From assembly GCA_963715635.1 (NCBI GenBank), contig OY970261.1, positions 3,348,001-3,412,000 on the forward strand: a DNA stretch of 64,000 nucleotides, written 5' to 3'. Below are positions 1-11,933 of this stretch, one piece after another. Origin of the DNA: JAPKZH01 sp963715635. GTDB lineage: Bacteria > Acidobacteriota > Aminicenantia > Aminicenantales > UBA4085. The notes under the pieces are model-generated. The model was given only the letters and a program-made list of their open reading frames with translations, made no database searches and was not told where the DNA came from. A program made the translations under genes and the position numbers. Position 1 is the stretch's first letter; each line of letters opens with the position of its first letter.

Positions 1-1442
1 AGATTTTTGTCTTGATATTCGGGCTCTACTACGTGATGTCGGCCTTCTATTTTTCCAAGGACCTGGACATTCTTATCCCCTTGCCCCTCAAACCCTTCCA
101 GGTCATGTTTTCCAAATTTGCCGTGATCCTGGTCAATGAATACCTGACCATCGCCTTCTTTGTCCTGCCGGTCCTGGTCTATTACGGGATTTTATCCAAG
201 GCCGGCCTCCCCTATTGGCTCGATGCCCTGGTCATCTATCTGATACTCCCCGTCATCCCGCTGGCCATCGTCTCGCTGCTGGTCATCGGCATGATGCGCG
301 CCGTCAACCTCAGCCGGAAGAAAGATGCGCTGATCATTGTCGGCAGCCTTGTCCTGATCATGCTCGGGATGGGACTCCAATATGTTTCGAGAAGGACCGT
401 CAGCGCGTCGCCGGACCCGCAGGCGATGCTCCGGTTCCTGACGAATCCCGATGGGCTTGTCCAGCGGTTCGGGTCCGCTTTTCCTCCGAGTATCTGGGCC
501 TCCAAAGCACTGGCCGGAGGATTTTCGGCCAAGGGCTTTACGAATTTGTTTCTGTTCATCGGCGTTTCTCTCCTCATCTTTTACGGTATACTGGTTATAT
601 CGGAGAAGCTGTTCTACCGGGGATTGATCGGGATCGGAGAAGTCTCGGGGGAAAAAAAAGCCATTTCCAAAGAAGGCATAGCGCGAAAGGTTTCGTCCGG
701 GCGTCGTCCGATTGGGGCGATCTTCGCCAGAGAATGGCGGATCATGACCCGGACGCCGATCTTTTTGCTCAACGGTGTGCTCGTTGTCGTCATCGTACCG
801 ATGATTTTTGTCATCATGGCCGAAACGGGGACTAGAAGGGGCGACAACGCTTTTCTTTTGAGGATCATGACCTCAGCCAAGCCGATCTATGTCATCCTGG
901 CCGCAGCCTGTTTCCTGACTTTTTGCTCCTGTCTAAATGGAACTTCGTCCTCGACTTTTTCACGAGAGGGCGGCCAGTTCTGGATGTCCAAGGTCATCCC
1001 GGTCACTCCCAAGGAACAGGTGATCGCCAAATTCCTCCATTCCTATTTCATTGCCCTACTCGGAATTGTCGTGGCGTCCGGGGTCGCCATTTTTGTGATC
1101 CATCTGAAGGCCGTCGTATTTGCGGGCGCCTTTCTGATTTCCCTGACGGCGGCAGTCGCCCTGACGGCCGTCGGCATGATCATCGACCTGGCCCGGCCGC
1201 TGCTCGATTGGACCAATCCACAGAAGGCTATCAAACAAAACCTGAATGTCCTGCTGTCGATGCTGGCCGACATAGGAATTCTGACGGTGCTTGGATTCTT
1301 CAGTATCTTCCTGCTCAAGCGGAGAATCGGAGGGGGAGGGCTGTTTGTGGCCCTTTTGGGAATCTTGATTCTTCTTTCGTACGCGAGCTTCGAGTTTCTC
1401 CTGAAATTTGCTAACAAAAGATACGTCGAGATCGAAGTTTAG
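1..1442 (+). CDS. ABC-2 type transporter permease, 5'-truncated by the window edge
   Basis: The reading frame is open to the left edge; the first start-like codon (TTG at 12) has no ribosome binding site, so the true N-terminus lies outside. The visible part of about 480 residues has many hydrophobic segments and a central hydrophilic stretch (roughly residues 200-250) rich in Lys, Arg and Gly. This is the layout of large ABC-2 exporter permeases. An ATPase subunit would be expected upstream, outside the window. The substrate cannot be told. The stop codon lies 5 bases before a palindromic repeat that could act as a transcription terminator. Assignment to ABC-2 rests on overall character and on segments such as the 'SKVIPVTPKEQVIAKFLHSY' loop, not on a catalytic motif. 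Confidence 0.6.
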   Translation, partial: IFVLIFGLYYVMSAFYFSKDLDILIPLPLKPFQVMFSKFAVILVNEYLTIAFFVLPVLVYYGILSKAGLPYWLDALVIYLILPVIPLAIVSLLVIGMMRAVNLSRKKDALIIVGSLVLIMLGMGLQYVSRRTVSASPDPQAMLRFLTNPDGLVQRFGSAFPPSIWASKALAGGFSAKGFTNLFLFIGVSLLIFYGILVISEKLFYRGLIGIGEVSGEKKAISKEGIARKVSSGRRPIGAIFAREWRIMTRTPIFLLNGVLVVVIVPMIFVIMAETGTRRGDNAFLLRIMTSAKPIYVILAAACFLTFCSCLNGTSSSTFSREGGQFWMSKVIPVTPKEQVIAKFLHSYFIALLGIVVASGVAIFVIHLKAVVFAGAFLISLTAAVALTAVGMIIDLARPLLDWTNPQKAIKQNLNVLLSMLADIGILTVLGFFSIFLLKRRIGGGGLFVALLGILILLSYASFEFLLKFANKRYVEIEV

Positions 1443-1447
1443 CTTTC

Positions 1448-1542
1448 GGGGTCAAAGCTATACATTTGATAAAATGTTCGGTTTTGTCGGACCCCCCCCT
1501 GTATTAATCTTATCAAGCTGTCAAATGTATAGCTTTAACCCC
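1448..1542. repeat. GGGGTCAAA-type palindromic element, divergent stem (copy 1)
   Basis: The ends are inverted repeats: GGGGTCAAAGCTATACATTT at the left and the matching complement ending in AGCTTTAACCCC at the right. The outermost 13 bases match the other copies in this window, but the inner stem (TACATTTGAT) differs from their CTCGTTACGCA. It lies between the stop of the ABC permease (5 bases away) and the stop of the convergent symporter remnant (6 bases away). Confidence 0.8.
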
Positions 1543-1548
1543 GTTATC

Positions 1549-2025
1549 TGTTACCAGAAGATGATGTAGAGAACCAGGGTGATGGCGATCACCAGCACGC
1601 ACAATCCCTTCAGGGCCGGTGACGACCGCATGTCGAAATCTTTGTTCACCGGCATGACCTTCGGCTCCTTCAGCGGCTTGAGGGCCGTAATGACGGCCAT
1701 GACGATCAGCAATAAGACAAAGGTGATGGCCATGCGATTGAGAAAAGCGATGCTTCCGAACTGCCATTTCAGAAAACCGTAGGCCGGGACGGACAGGATG
1801 AGCGATGTGATCCCAGCGGACGGCGGCGCCCTGCCCAGACATCCCGACAAAGTGCTCGGTGGAAATGTTCGCGGCGATGAGCGAAAAGCCGATCAGCGGC
1901 CAGACAAGGCTCCGGCCTGCCAGGAAGAAGTCCTCACCCGTTTTTTCGCGCCGGCTCTTATACATGCTTACGCTGACGACGACGGCAAAAAAGGCGACAA
2001 AGATCGTGATGTCAGCCCAATGCAT
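1549..2025 (-). pseudogene. Sodium:solute symporter (SSS) remnant with large internal deletion
   Basis: From the ATG at 2025 about 67 residues read as the N-terminus of an SSS-family transporter (MHWADITIFVAFFAVVV..., then GEDFFLAGRSLVWPLIGFSL and NISTEHFVGMSGQGA). Near position 1824 the meaningful frame jumps. The other frame then gives a typical SSS C-terminus (SLILSVPAYGFLKWQFG, later VITALKPLKEP, ending LVLYIIFW and a stop at 1549). Family members are usually about 500 residues, so roughly 350 residues are missing and the join is out of frame. The gene is inactive as a transporter. Confidence 0.75.
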
Positions 2026-2209
2026 CCTTCTCTCCTTGTGGCCGAAGTTCCTTTTTCACGGCCCCGGATTCAAGCGTTTTCTATTATGTCTATCTTTTTC
2101 CTTTCGAAAAAGCAACTCGCCTGAAATTTTTGACATCAGATATTAGTAATGATACTCTAGAGACTGCTTGTCAAAAAATAAGCCATCCCCGTTCATTTAA
2201 GGAGGTCGC

Positions 2210-4528
<2,319 letters not shown>

Positions 4529-6744
4529 AGTGAAAAATATGCCCGATCTTGTTTCCCCGCTTTAAGATCAATCCTGGCCGTCAGGCCCCAGCGGTCGTGC
4601 TCTCTCTCGGCCACGACCATCTCGTTGGGCGTGATGTGAACGACAAAAAACTCGCCGGGCGCAGGGTCGATCTGGGGCGAGCCGACGCACCAGGTTGGAA
4701 CTCCGTTCCAATTGAAATATTGTGGCATGTGGGAATGACCCCAGAATATGGCGATAATATTATAATTTTTGATCGCATCATAATACGCCGAGCGCTCCCG
4801 CTCCGACCACCAGCCCTTGCCCCAATCGTCCCAGCCGTAGTGCTGGACCAGAACAACCGGCCGTCCGCTTAATCCCACATTTCTGGCCAGGTCGTCGATC
4901 AAAAATTCCAGGCTGTGCTGGGGATATTTCCAGTCGCCTTCAAAATGCCGGCTCCAAGGATTGACTATTTCATCCCCTACTGTTCCTGGAAACAGGTTAA
5001 GCTGGACAAAATGGACCTGGTCCCAATCCCAGGAATAATGCAGCCCGCTGCTTGAAACATTTTTCACGGCGGGTCGGACGGCATTGCGGGCGACGATTCC
5101 CATGCGAACCGGGTCCCGGACGCCTCCGTCATGGTTTCCGGCGCCTTCATAAACCGGATAGACAAGCCAGCCTTCGCCGTTGATGCCGTAATCTTCAGCA
5201 AAGGATCGAAAGATTTCCGCCGCGTCCTCCGCCTCTCCCTCATCAACGAGGTCGCCCAGAACAAGCACGCCGCGCGGCGTCTTCACGATTCCGGCCCCAA
5301 CGCTCTTGGGATAGAGCGCTCCCGGGAAGTTGTTCATGACATCAACCATCATCCGGTCGGCATTAGCGATAGTCACACTTGCTCCATAATGCGTATCGGA
5401 AACGAGGAAGAACGTGATGTCGCCCGATTCGGGTTTGTCTTCAACTCTGAATGACCAGATATCGCCCTTGGCCGGGGTGAGCTTGCCGTTATTCGTGTCT
5501 ACCCGCCAGAAATATATTTTCCCTTGCTCGAGCGGCAATCGGGGAATCCGACAGCCATTGGCAGCCGCCGGCAGTCCTTTGATCTGAGGAGTGGTCGCTT
5601 TTTGAACCTGATCTTGAGAATCGCCGAAATAGACATCCTGGGAGACGGCATAGCGGCCCGGTGTCCACCGAAGTTCGGTTAAATCCGCTTTCACGGCGGT
5701 AATTTTATCGCGCGGGAAAGGACGGCGGGCGGGGCAGGCGCTGACCGTGAAGCTCCACGTTTCGCCGCGCGAGATGGCTTTGCCGGCTTTGCCGATCTGA
5801 TCGACACGCCAGAAATAAATCCGGCCCAGGGAAAGATCCGGGGTCTTCCAAAAATGCGAATTTGGAGGCAGGCTGTCCTGGAAAGCTCTTGAGCTTTTGC
5901 CGGCGCTCTCAATTTCGCTCCTGTCGGCACTGAAGTAAATTTCGAAAGAATCAAGATGCTTGGCACCGGCTTCCCACTGGAGGGACGCCGATAGGTTTTC
6001 GATAGTTTCGCCATTTTTCGGAGACGGATGAAACGCCGCCGTCAAACCGATGAGATTGCGGATATCAAGCGCCGACAAAGCATCATCGTAAAGCCGCAGC
6101 TCGGCGAGCGAACCGGAGAACAGCGTGACGGGCACATTTTTCCCGGAATCCCAGGCGGCGCCGACAATAATCGGCTCGCCATTTTTAATGTTCAGGGCGC
6201 AGGATTTTTCAACATTGAGCTCGCCGTTTAAATAGACTTTAAGGACGCTGCCATCAAAAGTGATCGCGAGATGCTGCCAAGTTTTGTCGGCAGGCACCCC
6301 GCCATCATATCCGGCTTTTATCGATCCGGCGCTCAAGAAAGCTGCATCCCTCCCATTTCCAATGGAAAACTCGGCGCTGTTTTTGGGCTTCGATGCCCAG
6401 GAGAGAATGGTTTTCTTTCGATCGATTTGCGGGTCATAAACCCAGGCGACGGCAGAAAAAGAATGATTTCCGCCGAGCGGCTCAGGGACGGCGAATGTCG
6501 ATTTCAGAAAATCGGCTTGGCCCTTGAATGTCACGGCCATACGGCCGGCCACCATCTCAACGACGGGCAACGCCTTCGCGGCATTGAAACTGGCGCCCAG
6601 CGACCCAAGGTTGGGCCACGCCGCAAGCGAGCCCGGCATAAGTTTGGTCGCATCGAGCCTGACCAAGATTTCCGCGGAAAAGCAAGTACTCCCGAGCCAA
6701 ATCAACAGGAGGAATGAGAATGCCAGGCGGCGTTTACGCGTCAT

Positions 6745-7013
6745 CTGTTACGAGCCTCGCAGAACCGCCTATTGTAAGGAAATATCGCTTGAACAAGCAA
6801 TGTGAAATTTTGTCGGTCATCCAGGAAATGCTCGTGGATTAGAAAGTTTCTTGACAAGTCGCCATGGACAAAAGCAGTCAGATGTCATCCAAATAGGACA
6901 TAACTCGCAGATTCTAAAGTAATTTCCGCCTTAAGATCCCGCCCGACTCTTGACACATTTTATGCTGCAGTTTTCAAAGTAGGGATTTTGCTTAAATGTA
7001 TCTCTCCGGCCGT
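6745..7013. other. Intergenic region without recognisable gene
   Basis: Divergent intergenic DNA between the metallophosphoesterase and the propeller gene. I see no ORF with coding character and no strong hairpin. It presumably carries the promoter of the phosphoesterase gene. Confidence 0.5.
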
Positions 7014-7042
7014 TTGCCGTTTAAACAATCAGAGTTATAATA
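7014..7042 (+). promoter_or_regulatory. Possible sigma70-type promoter
   Basis: TTGCCG at 7014-7019 and a perfect TATAAT at 7037-7042 are separated by 17 bases. It would produce a leader of about 230 bases covering the small ORF at 7208 and then the propeller gene at 7281. Confidence 0.35.
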
Positions 7043-7207
7043 TAAAGAGCCTAATTTTATAGAAATCAGGGGATTTATGAGATTATTTTAGGAATAAACG
7101 TACGGCGGAATATATTCGTAATAAGAGGGAAAACAGGCTTCGTGGATAATTGCCAGAATAAACATTAGGAAATTTGCCTTTCTCCTTCTTAACGGAGGAG
7201 GATTTGC

Positions 7208-7267
7208 GTGGATAGAGGCGAGATCCTTGTCGTCAAGCGCTATGCCGTGAACTGGAATTTGAAATAG
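7208..7267 (+). CDS. Candidate 19-residue small ORF
   Basis: A very strong ribosome binding site (GGAGGAGGA) precedes a GTG codon at the right spacing. The frame encodes 19 residues (MDRGEILVVKRYAVNWNLK) and stops 13 bases before the propeller gene. It is basic and ends in a Lys. It could be a translated leader peptide, a short secreted or signalling peptide, or a remnant of a longer gene. No family is recognised; only the ribosome binding site and position support it. Confidence 0.3.
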   Translation: MDRGEILVVKRYAVNWNLK

Positions 7268-7280
7268 GGGGGAGCGAATA

Positions 7281-8453
7281 ATGAAACGAATTTGTCGTTG
7301 GGTGATTGTGGGAATAGCAATGGGCTTTGTTTTGGTACAAGTAATTATTGCTCAGCGAGCCGAGTGGAAAGGCAAGATTGAAACAGAAAACGGGATCAAG
7401 GTCGTAAAAAATCCGAAAGATCCTTTGTGCGGCGAGATTAAATTTGAGCTACAAGAAGATCTGAGTATCGGGAATGAGAATGATGATAATTATTTCTTTC
7501 CGAAAGGGGTCTGGAGACTGAATGAGGATAATGATGGATATATTTATGTTGCAGACGTTGGAAATTGCCGGGTTCAGAAATACGACAGGACCGGCAAATA
7601 TGTTCAGACGATCGGCCGGAAAGGTCAGGGTCCTGGCGAATATCAGTTCCCCGACAAAATTCGCTTTGATAATGAGGGGAATCTCCACGTTTTCGAAGGC
7701 CGTACTATTCACGTCTTCAATAAAGATGGAACATTCAAGAAAAGGATCATTCTGAAGGCTCCCCTCGGGGATTTCTTTTTAAGTCCTCAGGGATCAATTT
7801 TCGGCCCTATTCGGTCCCCGTTAGAGCCCAGTGGACCGAAAGAATCTGTTGTTAAGCTTGACCCCGAAGGCGGTTCTGTTCAAACCGTCGCTGAATTTCG
7901 TGGGGAATTAACGAAAAGCCGGAATGCCGTTGTGTGGCATCAATACAGTAGTCAGCTGCATTTTTCGCCAGCGAATACGACGACTTTCTGCTACGGTTTT
8001 TCCATGGAATACAAAATTTTCATCTCCGATGGAGTCGGAAAAACAACGCTCATCATTGAAAAAACGGAAAATCCCCAGTCCATCTCGGGGAAAGAGCGAG
8101 ACTGGATTGAGAAGAAAGGTCCCTACATATTTTATTATCGCACCCAAGATGCAAAGCCCAGAGAGCAGATGGTCTTTCCTGAACACAGGCCCTATTTCGG
8201 CGGCATCATGGCTGACGACGGCGGACGAATCTATGTGATGAGGTTGAAATCGGTTTTTGACGAAAGCCCGGAGTTAACATTCGGCGTTTTTTTGAAGGAT
8301 GGCTACCACATCTACAAAATGAAACTTCCCTTCAAGCCGGCTCTCATTAAAGCCGGCTTTGTTTACGAAATCCGGGAGGATAAAGAAACAGGCAACTTCA
8401 AAATAATTCGCTACAAAATCAAAAACTGGGATCAGATCAGAGAGGGAATCTAA
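7281..8453 (+). CDS. Exported 6-bladed beta-propeller (NHL-like) protein
   Basis: The 390-residue protein has a Sec signal peptide of about 25 residues. NHL/6-bladed propeller blades follow; the best preserved reads 'IYVADVGNCRVQKYDRTGKY' followed by GRKGQGPGEYQFP. Such proteins act as extracytoplasmic binding or scaffold modules; no catalytic residues are seen. The start is the ATG after GGGGGGAGCG. The coding sequence contains a perfect inverted repeat at 8334-8359 followed by TTGTTT. The stop lies 4 bases before a palindromic element. Confidence 0.75.
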   Translation: MKRICRWVIVGIAMGFVLVQVIIAQRAEWKGKIETENGIKVVKNPKDPLCGEIKFELQEDLSIGNENDDNYFFPKGVWRLNEDNDGYIYVADVGNCRVQKYDRTGKYVQTIGRKGQGPGEYQFPDKIRFDNEGNLHVFEGRTIHVFNKDGTFKKRIILKAPLGDFFLSPQGSIFGPIRSPLEPSGPKESVVKLDPEGGSVQTVAEFRGELTKSRNAVVWHQYSSQLHFSPANTTTFCYGFSMEYKIFISDGVGKTTLIIEKTENPQSISGKERDWIEKKGPYIFYYRTQDAKPREQMVFPEHRPYFGGIMADDGGRIYVMRLKSVFDESPELTFGVFLKDGYHIYKMKLPFKPALIKAGFVYEIREDKETGNFKIIRYKIKNWDQIREGI

Positions 8454-8457
8454 TAAA

Positions 8458-8536
8458 GGGTCAAACCTATTCTCTGCGCACAAAAAAAGACATTTCATTC
8501 ACAGAGCCGCTATGCGTAATGAGTAGCTTTGACCCC
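8458..8536. repeat. GGGGTCAAA-type palindromic element, short form (copy 2)
   Basis: The left arm starts GGGTCAAACCTATTCTCTGC and the right arm ends TGAGTAGCTTTGACCCC. The arms are partly diverged. It begins 4 bases after the propeller stop codon and could form a terminator hairpin. Confidence 0.75.
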
Positions 8537-8551
8537 GGATTCATTAAGCTC

Positions 8552-8580
8552 TTGACAGTGGTCTGGCGGGGTTGTACTAT
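8552..8580 (+). promoter_or_regulatory. Sigma70-type promoter for the small membrane protein gene
   Basis: A consensus TTGACA at 8552-8557 and TACTAT at 8575-8580 are spaced by exactly 17 bases. The downstream ATG is 20 bases beyond the -10 box, leaving a short leader with an AAGGA site. Confidence 0.6.
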
Positions 8581-8600
8581 TTCCCTAAGGAAGCGGGCAC

Positions 8601-9083
8601 ATGTCATCCGACAGTCGTATGCTGGCTGAAAAACGTCGAGTGGAAGACCGTCGATCCAGACCCACACGGTTCCTCAGCCGCTATACACTCAAAGGCCGCC
8701 GCAGAAAAGCCCGGCGCCAGAATGAAGCCGTAAATTATTATGTTGACAGATACGAACTGCGGTATTTGATTCTGATCGGCCTGATCATGATCCTTTGCTT
8801 TTTGGATTATTTTTTTTCGTTCAAACTCCTTCGACTGGGCGGGATTGAGATCAATCTGCTCATGTCGAATTTGTTAAAAAATAAAGGGATTCTTCTCCTG
8901 TTCGTAAAACTGGGCCTGACCTTTTTTGGACTTGTGTTCATTCTATTTCACAAAAATTTCAAGGTGTTCGGCGTTCTCAAGACTCGCGCCGTGATCTATT
9001 ATGTTTTTTCGCTCTACCTGGCTCTCATCCTCTATGAGTTCTATGCGTACCTAGCCCTCAGCAAGACCGCATCTCTTCCCTGA
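8601..9083 (+). CDS. Small integral membrane protein, DUF5658-like
   Basis: The 160-residue protein has a strongly basic N-terminal 50 residues (many Arg and Lys), then three hydrophobic segments at about 58-78, 95-118 and 130-152. The first helix ends in 'LDYFFSFKLL', resembling the N/D-rich helix end of DUF5658 proteins. Its function is unknown. It has its own consensus promoter and appears monocistronic. The basic N-terminus should be cytoplasmic by the positive-inside rule. Confidence 0.6.
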   Translation: MSSDSRMLAEKRRVEDRRSRPTRFLSRYTLKGRRRKARRQNEAVNYYVDRYELRYLILIGLIMILCFLDYFFSFKLLRLGGIEINLLMSNLLKNKGILLLFVKLGLTFFGLVFILFHKNFKVFGVLKTRAVIYYVFSLYLALILYEFYAYLALSKTASLP

Positions 9084-9114
9084 TTACGTTTTACCTTAGA
9101 CAACAAGCCGCCGC

Positions 9115-9648
9115 TCAAGACTTGGGGGCGCGAATCCAAGTCCCATTCCAGTTGATCAGATTCTTGTCATAATCCGCCATAGTATCGGACTTAAATATCC
9201 CGGCTTCGCGATTGCTGGAATCAAAAACAAAATGCTCGTCGGTACCCTTCCGTCCATAAGAGATAATGATAAAATCGGCTTTTCCAACCGTGCTCTCAGC
9301 AAAGCCGCCGAAATGGGCTACGGCCGCGCCGGAATAGACAACCAAAGGATTTCCCCATTTATCAGTGACAGGACAAGTCGTGAGAATTTTTTCTGTAAGA
9401 ACTTTAATGAAATCATTCCCGGGCGAAAGAGGCCCATCCTGAGTCCCCGCGGCGGGTGCTTCATTATGTTCAACGGCATAGGCGAGGCAGGCATCGGCGA
9501 TCGTTTTTATATCACGCATCGTGCCTATTTGTTTGCCGTACTGTATATTATTAAGGACTCTGGGAGCGACGAGCGCTGCCAGGATGGCGATGATCGTCAG
9601 GACGACCATTAATTCTAGAAGCGTAAACCCCTTTTGATTTTTTAACAT
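9115..9648 (-). CDS. Type IV pilin-like / GspG-like pseudopilin
   Basis: The 177-residue protein has a class III leader: a short basic N-terminus, the prepilin peptidase site KG|FTLLEL, then a hydrophobic helix. The rest is a globular domain with 'DIKTIADACLAYAVEH' typical of GspG/PilE-like subunits. The Glu at mature position +5 is present. It would be processed by PilD and assemble in a type II secretion pseudopilus or a pilus. No other pilus gene is adjacent. An AGGAG site supports the start at 9648. Confidence 0.85.
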   Translation of the reverse strand: MLKNQKGFTLLELMVVLTIIAILAALVAPRVLNNIQYGKQIGTMRDIKTIADACLAYAVEHNEAPAAGTQDGPLSPGNDFIKVLTEKILTTCPVTDKWGNPLVVYSGAAVAHFGGFAESTVGKADFIIISYGRKGTDEHFVFDSSNREAGIFKSDTMADYDKNLINWNGTWIRAPKS

Positions 9649-9704
9649 TTCAATTCTCCTAAGTATATATTAGCATATTTTCTGGGAGTAAGGCGAGAGG
9701 AGGC

Positions 9705-9863
9705 GGGGTCAAACCTACTCGTTACGCACAATTTCCGGCGCAGTGAATTCATCGCCAAATGCTCCTTGGAAGGAAGGCAGCGAGCGTTGGAAGGAAACCC
9801 TGCATAAGGGTTTCCTTCCAAAAGTGTCCCAGGGGAGACTGCGTAACGAGTAGGTTTGACCCC
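9705..9863. repeat. GGGGTCAAA-type palindromic element, long form (copy 3)
   Basis: The outer arms are GGGGTCAAACCTACTCGTTA and its complement ending in TTTGACCCC. Inside is a second palindrome around 9802 built from GGAAACCC and GGGTTTCC. It shares the long internal sequence with the copies at 40504 and 43028. It ends 3 bases from the stop of the next gene, which lies on the minus strand. Confidence 0.85.
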
Positions 9864-9866
9864 AAA

Positions 9867-11864
9867 TTATTTCCGAGGAAGCCAAACGGCCATCTCGCCT
9901 TCGCTCCGGTTGGCCCAGGCATAATACGGAATCGCCAAGAAATCCTGCTCTTTCGTTGAAGCGATCTTGCCGTCCGCAGCTTTAATCGCCGCCAATGCTT
10001 TTCCTTTGAGCACGACCACGCCCTTCAGCAGGTCCGGCCGGAACTCCGCCGAGATTTTCGCCGCATCGGGAAGGATCAGATTCAACGCTTTACCGCCGTT
10101 GTCCGCTCCTTCCGCGCAAAAGACGATCGGCCCGCGCTGTAGAGCCGCCCTGCCGACATCATCTTTGACAGCTTCATTGGCCACGACGCGCCGAATCGGC
10201 ATGGGCAAATTCAGCTCGACGACATCGCCCTTTTTCCAGGTCTGCTTGATTCGGGCATAGCCTTTGTCCAGGTCGAAGGCGACCGGCACGCTGTTCACCT
10301 TTAGAGCGGGTTTCTCGTCGTTTTTATCCAAATATTTATAAAGATCGCTCGGCACCGGCTGGTTCTGCGCCCATCCCGGGATTCGCACATAAACGGAAAA
10401 TTCAGCCGGCTTTTCCGGCTCAACCGTGATTCTGATCACGCCATCCCAGGGATAGCGAGTCTCTTGTTTGAGGCCTATTTTCTGCCCCGCCACGTCAACA
10501 ACCGCCGCATTCCCGATGAATAAATTGACGTAAAGGACGTTGTCTTTAGTAGCATAGATATAACCCGCAACGGACGGCAGAAAGCGAGTAATGTTCGGCG
10601 GGCAACAGGCCACTTCAAACCAGGCGCTTCGGCCGTATTTCCCGGCCGATTCAAGCGGATTCTGGTAGAAAAACGACATGCCGTCGAGCGAGACACCCGA
10701 GCTCAGCCCGTTGTACATCACCCGCTCCAAAACATCGACACATTTGGCGTCGCCGTGGAGCAAGAAAAGCCGCTGCTGCCAGAGCGCATTGCCGATGGCC
10801 GCGCATGTCTCGGTATAAGCGCTGGCATTGGGCAGTTCGTAGTTGTCGCCGAACGCCTCGCTTGTTTCCCGCGCGCCGACTCCGCCCGTCAAATACATTT
10901 TCTTTCCGACGACATTTTCCCACAGTCGGTCGATGGCCCTGACGTACTCGGAATATCCGCCAAGCGCCGCCACATCGGCCATGCCGGCGTACATATACAT
11001 GGCGCGGACCGCATGTCCGACCGCCTCATCCTGTTCGAGGACGGGCTTGTGGTTCTGCAAATACTCATCCGAGTCGTAAACGGCGAATGGATCCTTCGGG
11101 TCGTGCTTTTCGCCGCCGAAATAATGCCCGCGCTCATCAAGAAAGAACTTGGCCAGGTCGAGGTAGGCGCCGTTTCCCGTAGCGCGGTACAGCTTGGACA
11201 AGCCGATCTCAATCTCCTGGTGGCCCGGAAAGCCGCGCCTCTTACCCGGGCCGAATGTCCGGACGAGCAGGTCCGCGTTCTTGACGGCGATGTTCAAAAA
11301 GCTCCGCTCCCCCGTCGCCAAGAAATGAGCCACGGCAGCCTCATACATGTGGCCCACATTGTAAAGTTCGTGGCTCACCCGCAGGTTGGACCAGCGCTCT
11401 TTGCCGGCACCGGGCGCCAGATTCTTGGCGTCGATCGTGCGCGTCGTGTAGAGATAGCCGTCCGGCTCCTGCGCTTTGCCGATAATGCGGATAAGATCGT
11501 CGAGCTCCTTCTTAAGCTGCGGGTCGGGGTGGAGCATCAGCGTGTAGGATGCGCCCTCCATAACTTTGAAAACGTCCGAATCGTTGTAGCGCTTCCCCTG
11601 ATGAGGGCCCTTCATGAGGCCTGCGGCCTTGCGAAAATTATCCACGCGGCCGGTCTCCTCGTTCATTTTCATGGCAAAAGGGACGGTGACGGCACGGTTG
11701 GTCTCTATCCGCGGCGCCCAAAAAAGATCATTGACTTTGACCTGGGTGAAATTCACCGGTCGGATGGGATAATCTTTTTTCAGGTCGGCGCCGGGGGCGG
11801 AGAAGCCAAAGATTATCGCTACGATTGAGAAGAGAACGATTCTCGTTGCCGCACTTTTCAGCAT
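9867..11864 (-). CDS. Exported GH127 beta-L-arabinofuranosidase-like enzyme
   Basis: The 665-residue product has a signal peptide and an (alpha/alpha)6 catalytic domain of the DUF1680/GH127 family. The zinc and nucleophile residues known from the bifidobacterial enzyme HypBA1 are recognisable: Glu352 and Cys354 in TETCAAIG, and Cys420-Cys421 in VACCPPNITRF. Family members release beta-L-arabinofuranose from arabinosides. The gene is the last of an apparent minus-strand set with the GH51 and the second GH127 genes. The start follows an AGAGG site. A hairpin with a U-run lies in the 69-base gap to GH51, so it may be expressed less than the upstream genes. Confidence 0.9.
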   Translation of the reverse strand: MLKSAATRIVLFSIVAIIFGFSAPGADLKKDYPIRPVNFTQVKVNDLFWAPRIETNRAVTVPFAMKMNEETGRVDNFRKAAGLMKGPHQGKRYNDSDVFKVMEGASYTLMLHPDPQLKKELDDLIRIIGKAQEPDGYLYTTRTIDAKNLAPGAGKERWSNLRVSHELYNVGHMYEAAVAHFLATGERSFLNIAVKNADLLVRTFGPGKRRGFPGHQEIEIGLSKLYRATGNGAYLDLAKFFLDERGHYFGGEKHDPKDPFAVYDSDEYLQNHKPVLEQDEAVGHAVRAMYMYAGMADVAALGGYSEYVRAIDRLWENVVGKKMYLTGGVGARETSEAFGDNYELPNASAYTETCAAIGNALWQQRLFLLHGDAKCVDVLERVMYNGLSSGVSLDGMSFFYQNPLESAGKYGRSAWFEVACCPPNITRFLPSVAGYIYATKDNVLYVNLFIGNAAVVDVAGQKIGLKQETRYPWDGVIRITVEPEKPAEFSVYVRIPGWAQNQPVPSDLYKYLDKNDEKPALKVNSVPVAFDLDKGYARIKQTWKKGDVVELNLPMPIRRVVANEAVKDDVGRAALQRGPIVFCAEGADNGGKALNLILPDAAKISAEFRPDLLKGVVVLKGKALAAIKAADGKIASTKEQDFLAIPYYAWANRSEGEMAVWLPRK

Positions 11865-11887
11865 TTCGAACCTCTAATAATAAAAAA

Positions 11888-11917
11888 TGGGGACACATAC
11901 CTAAGGTACATGCCCCA
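11888..11917 (-). terminator. Hairpin with U-tract between GH51 and GH127 genes
   Basis: GGGG-ACAcATACC and GGTACATG-CCCC form an imperfect stem with a 3-base loop. In the minus direction it is followed by ATTTTTTA, and in the plus direction by a shorter T-run. It may attenuate read-through from GH51 into GH127. Confidence 0.4.
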
Positions 11918-11933
11918 ATCTTTTTCCAATTTT

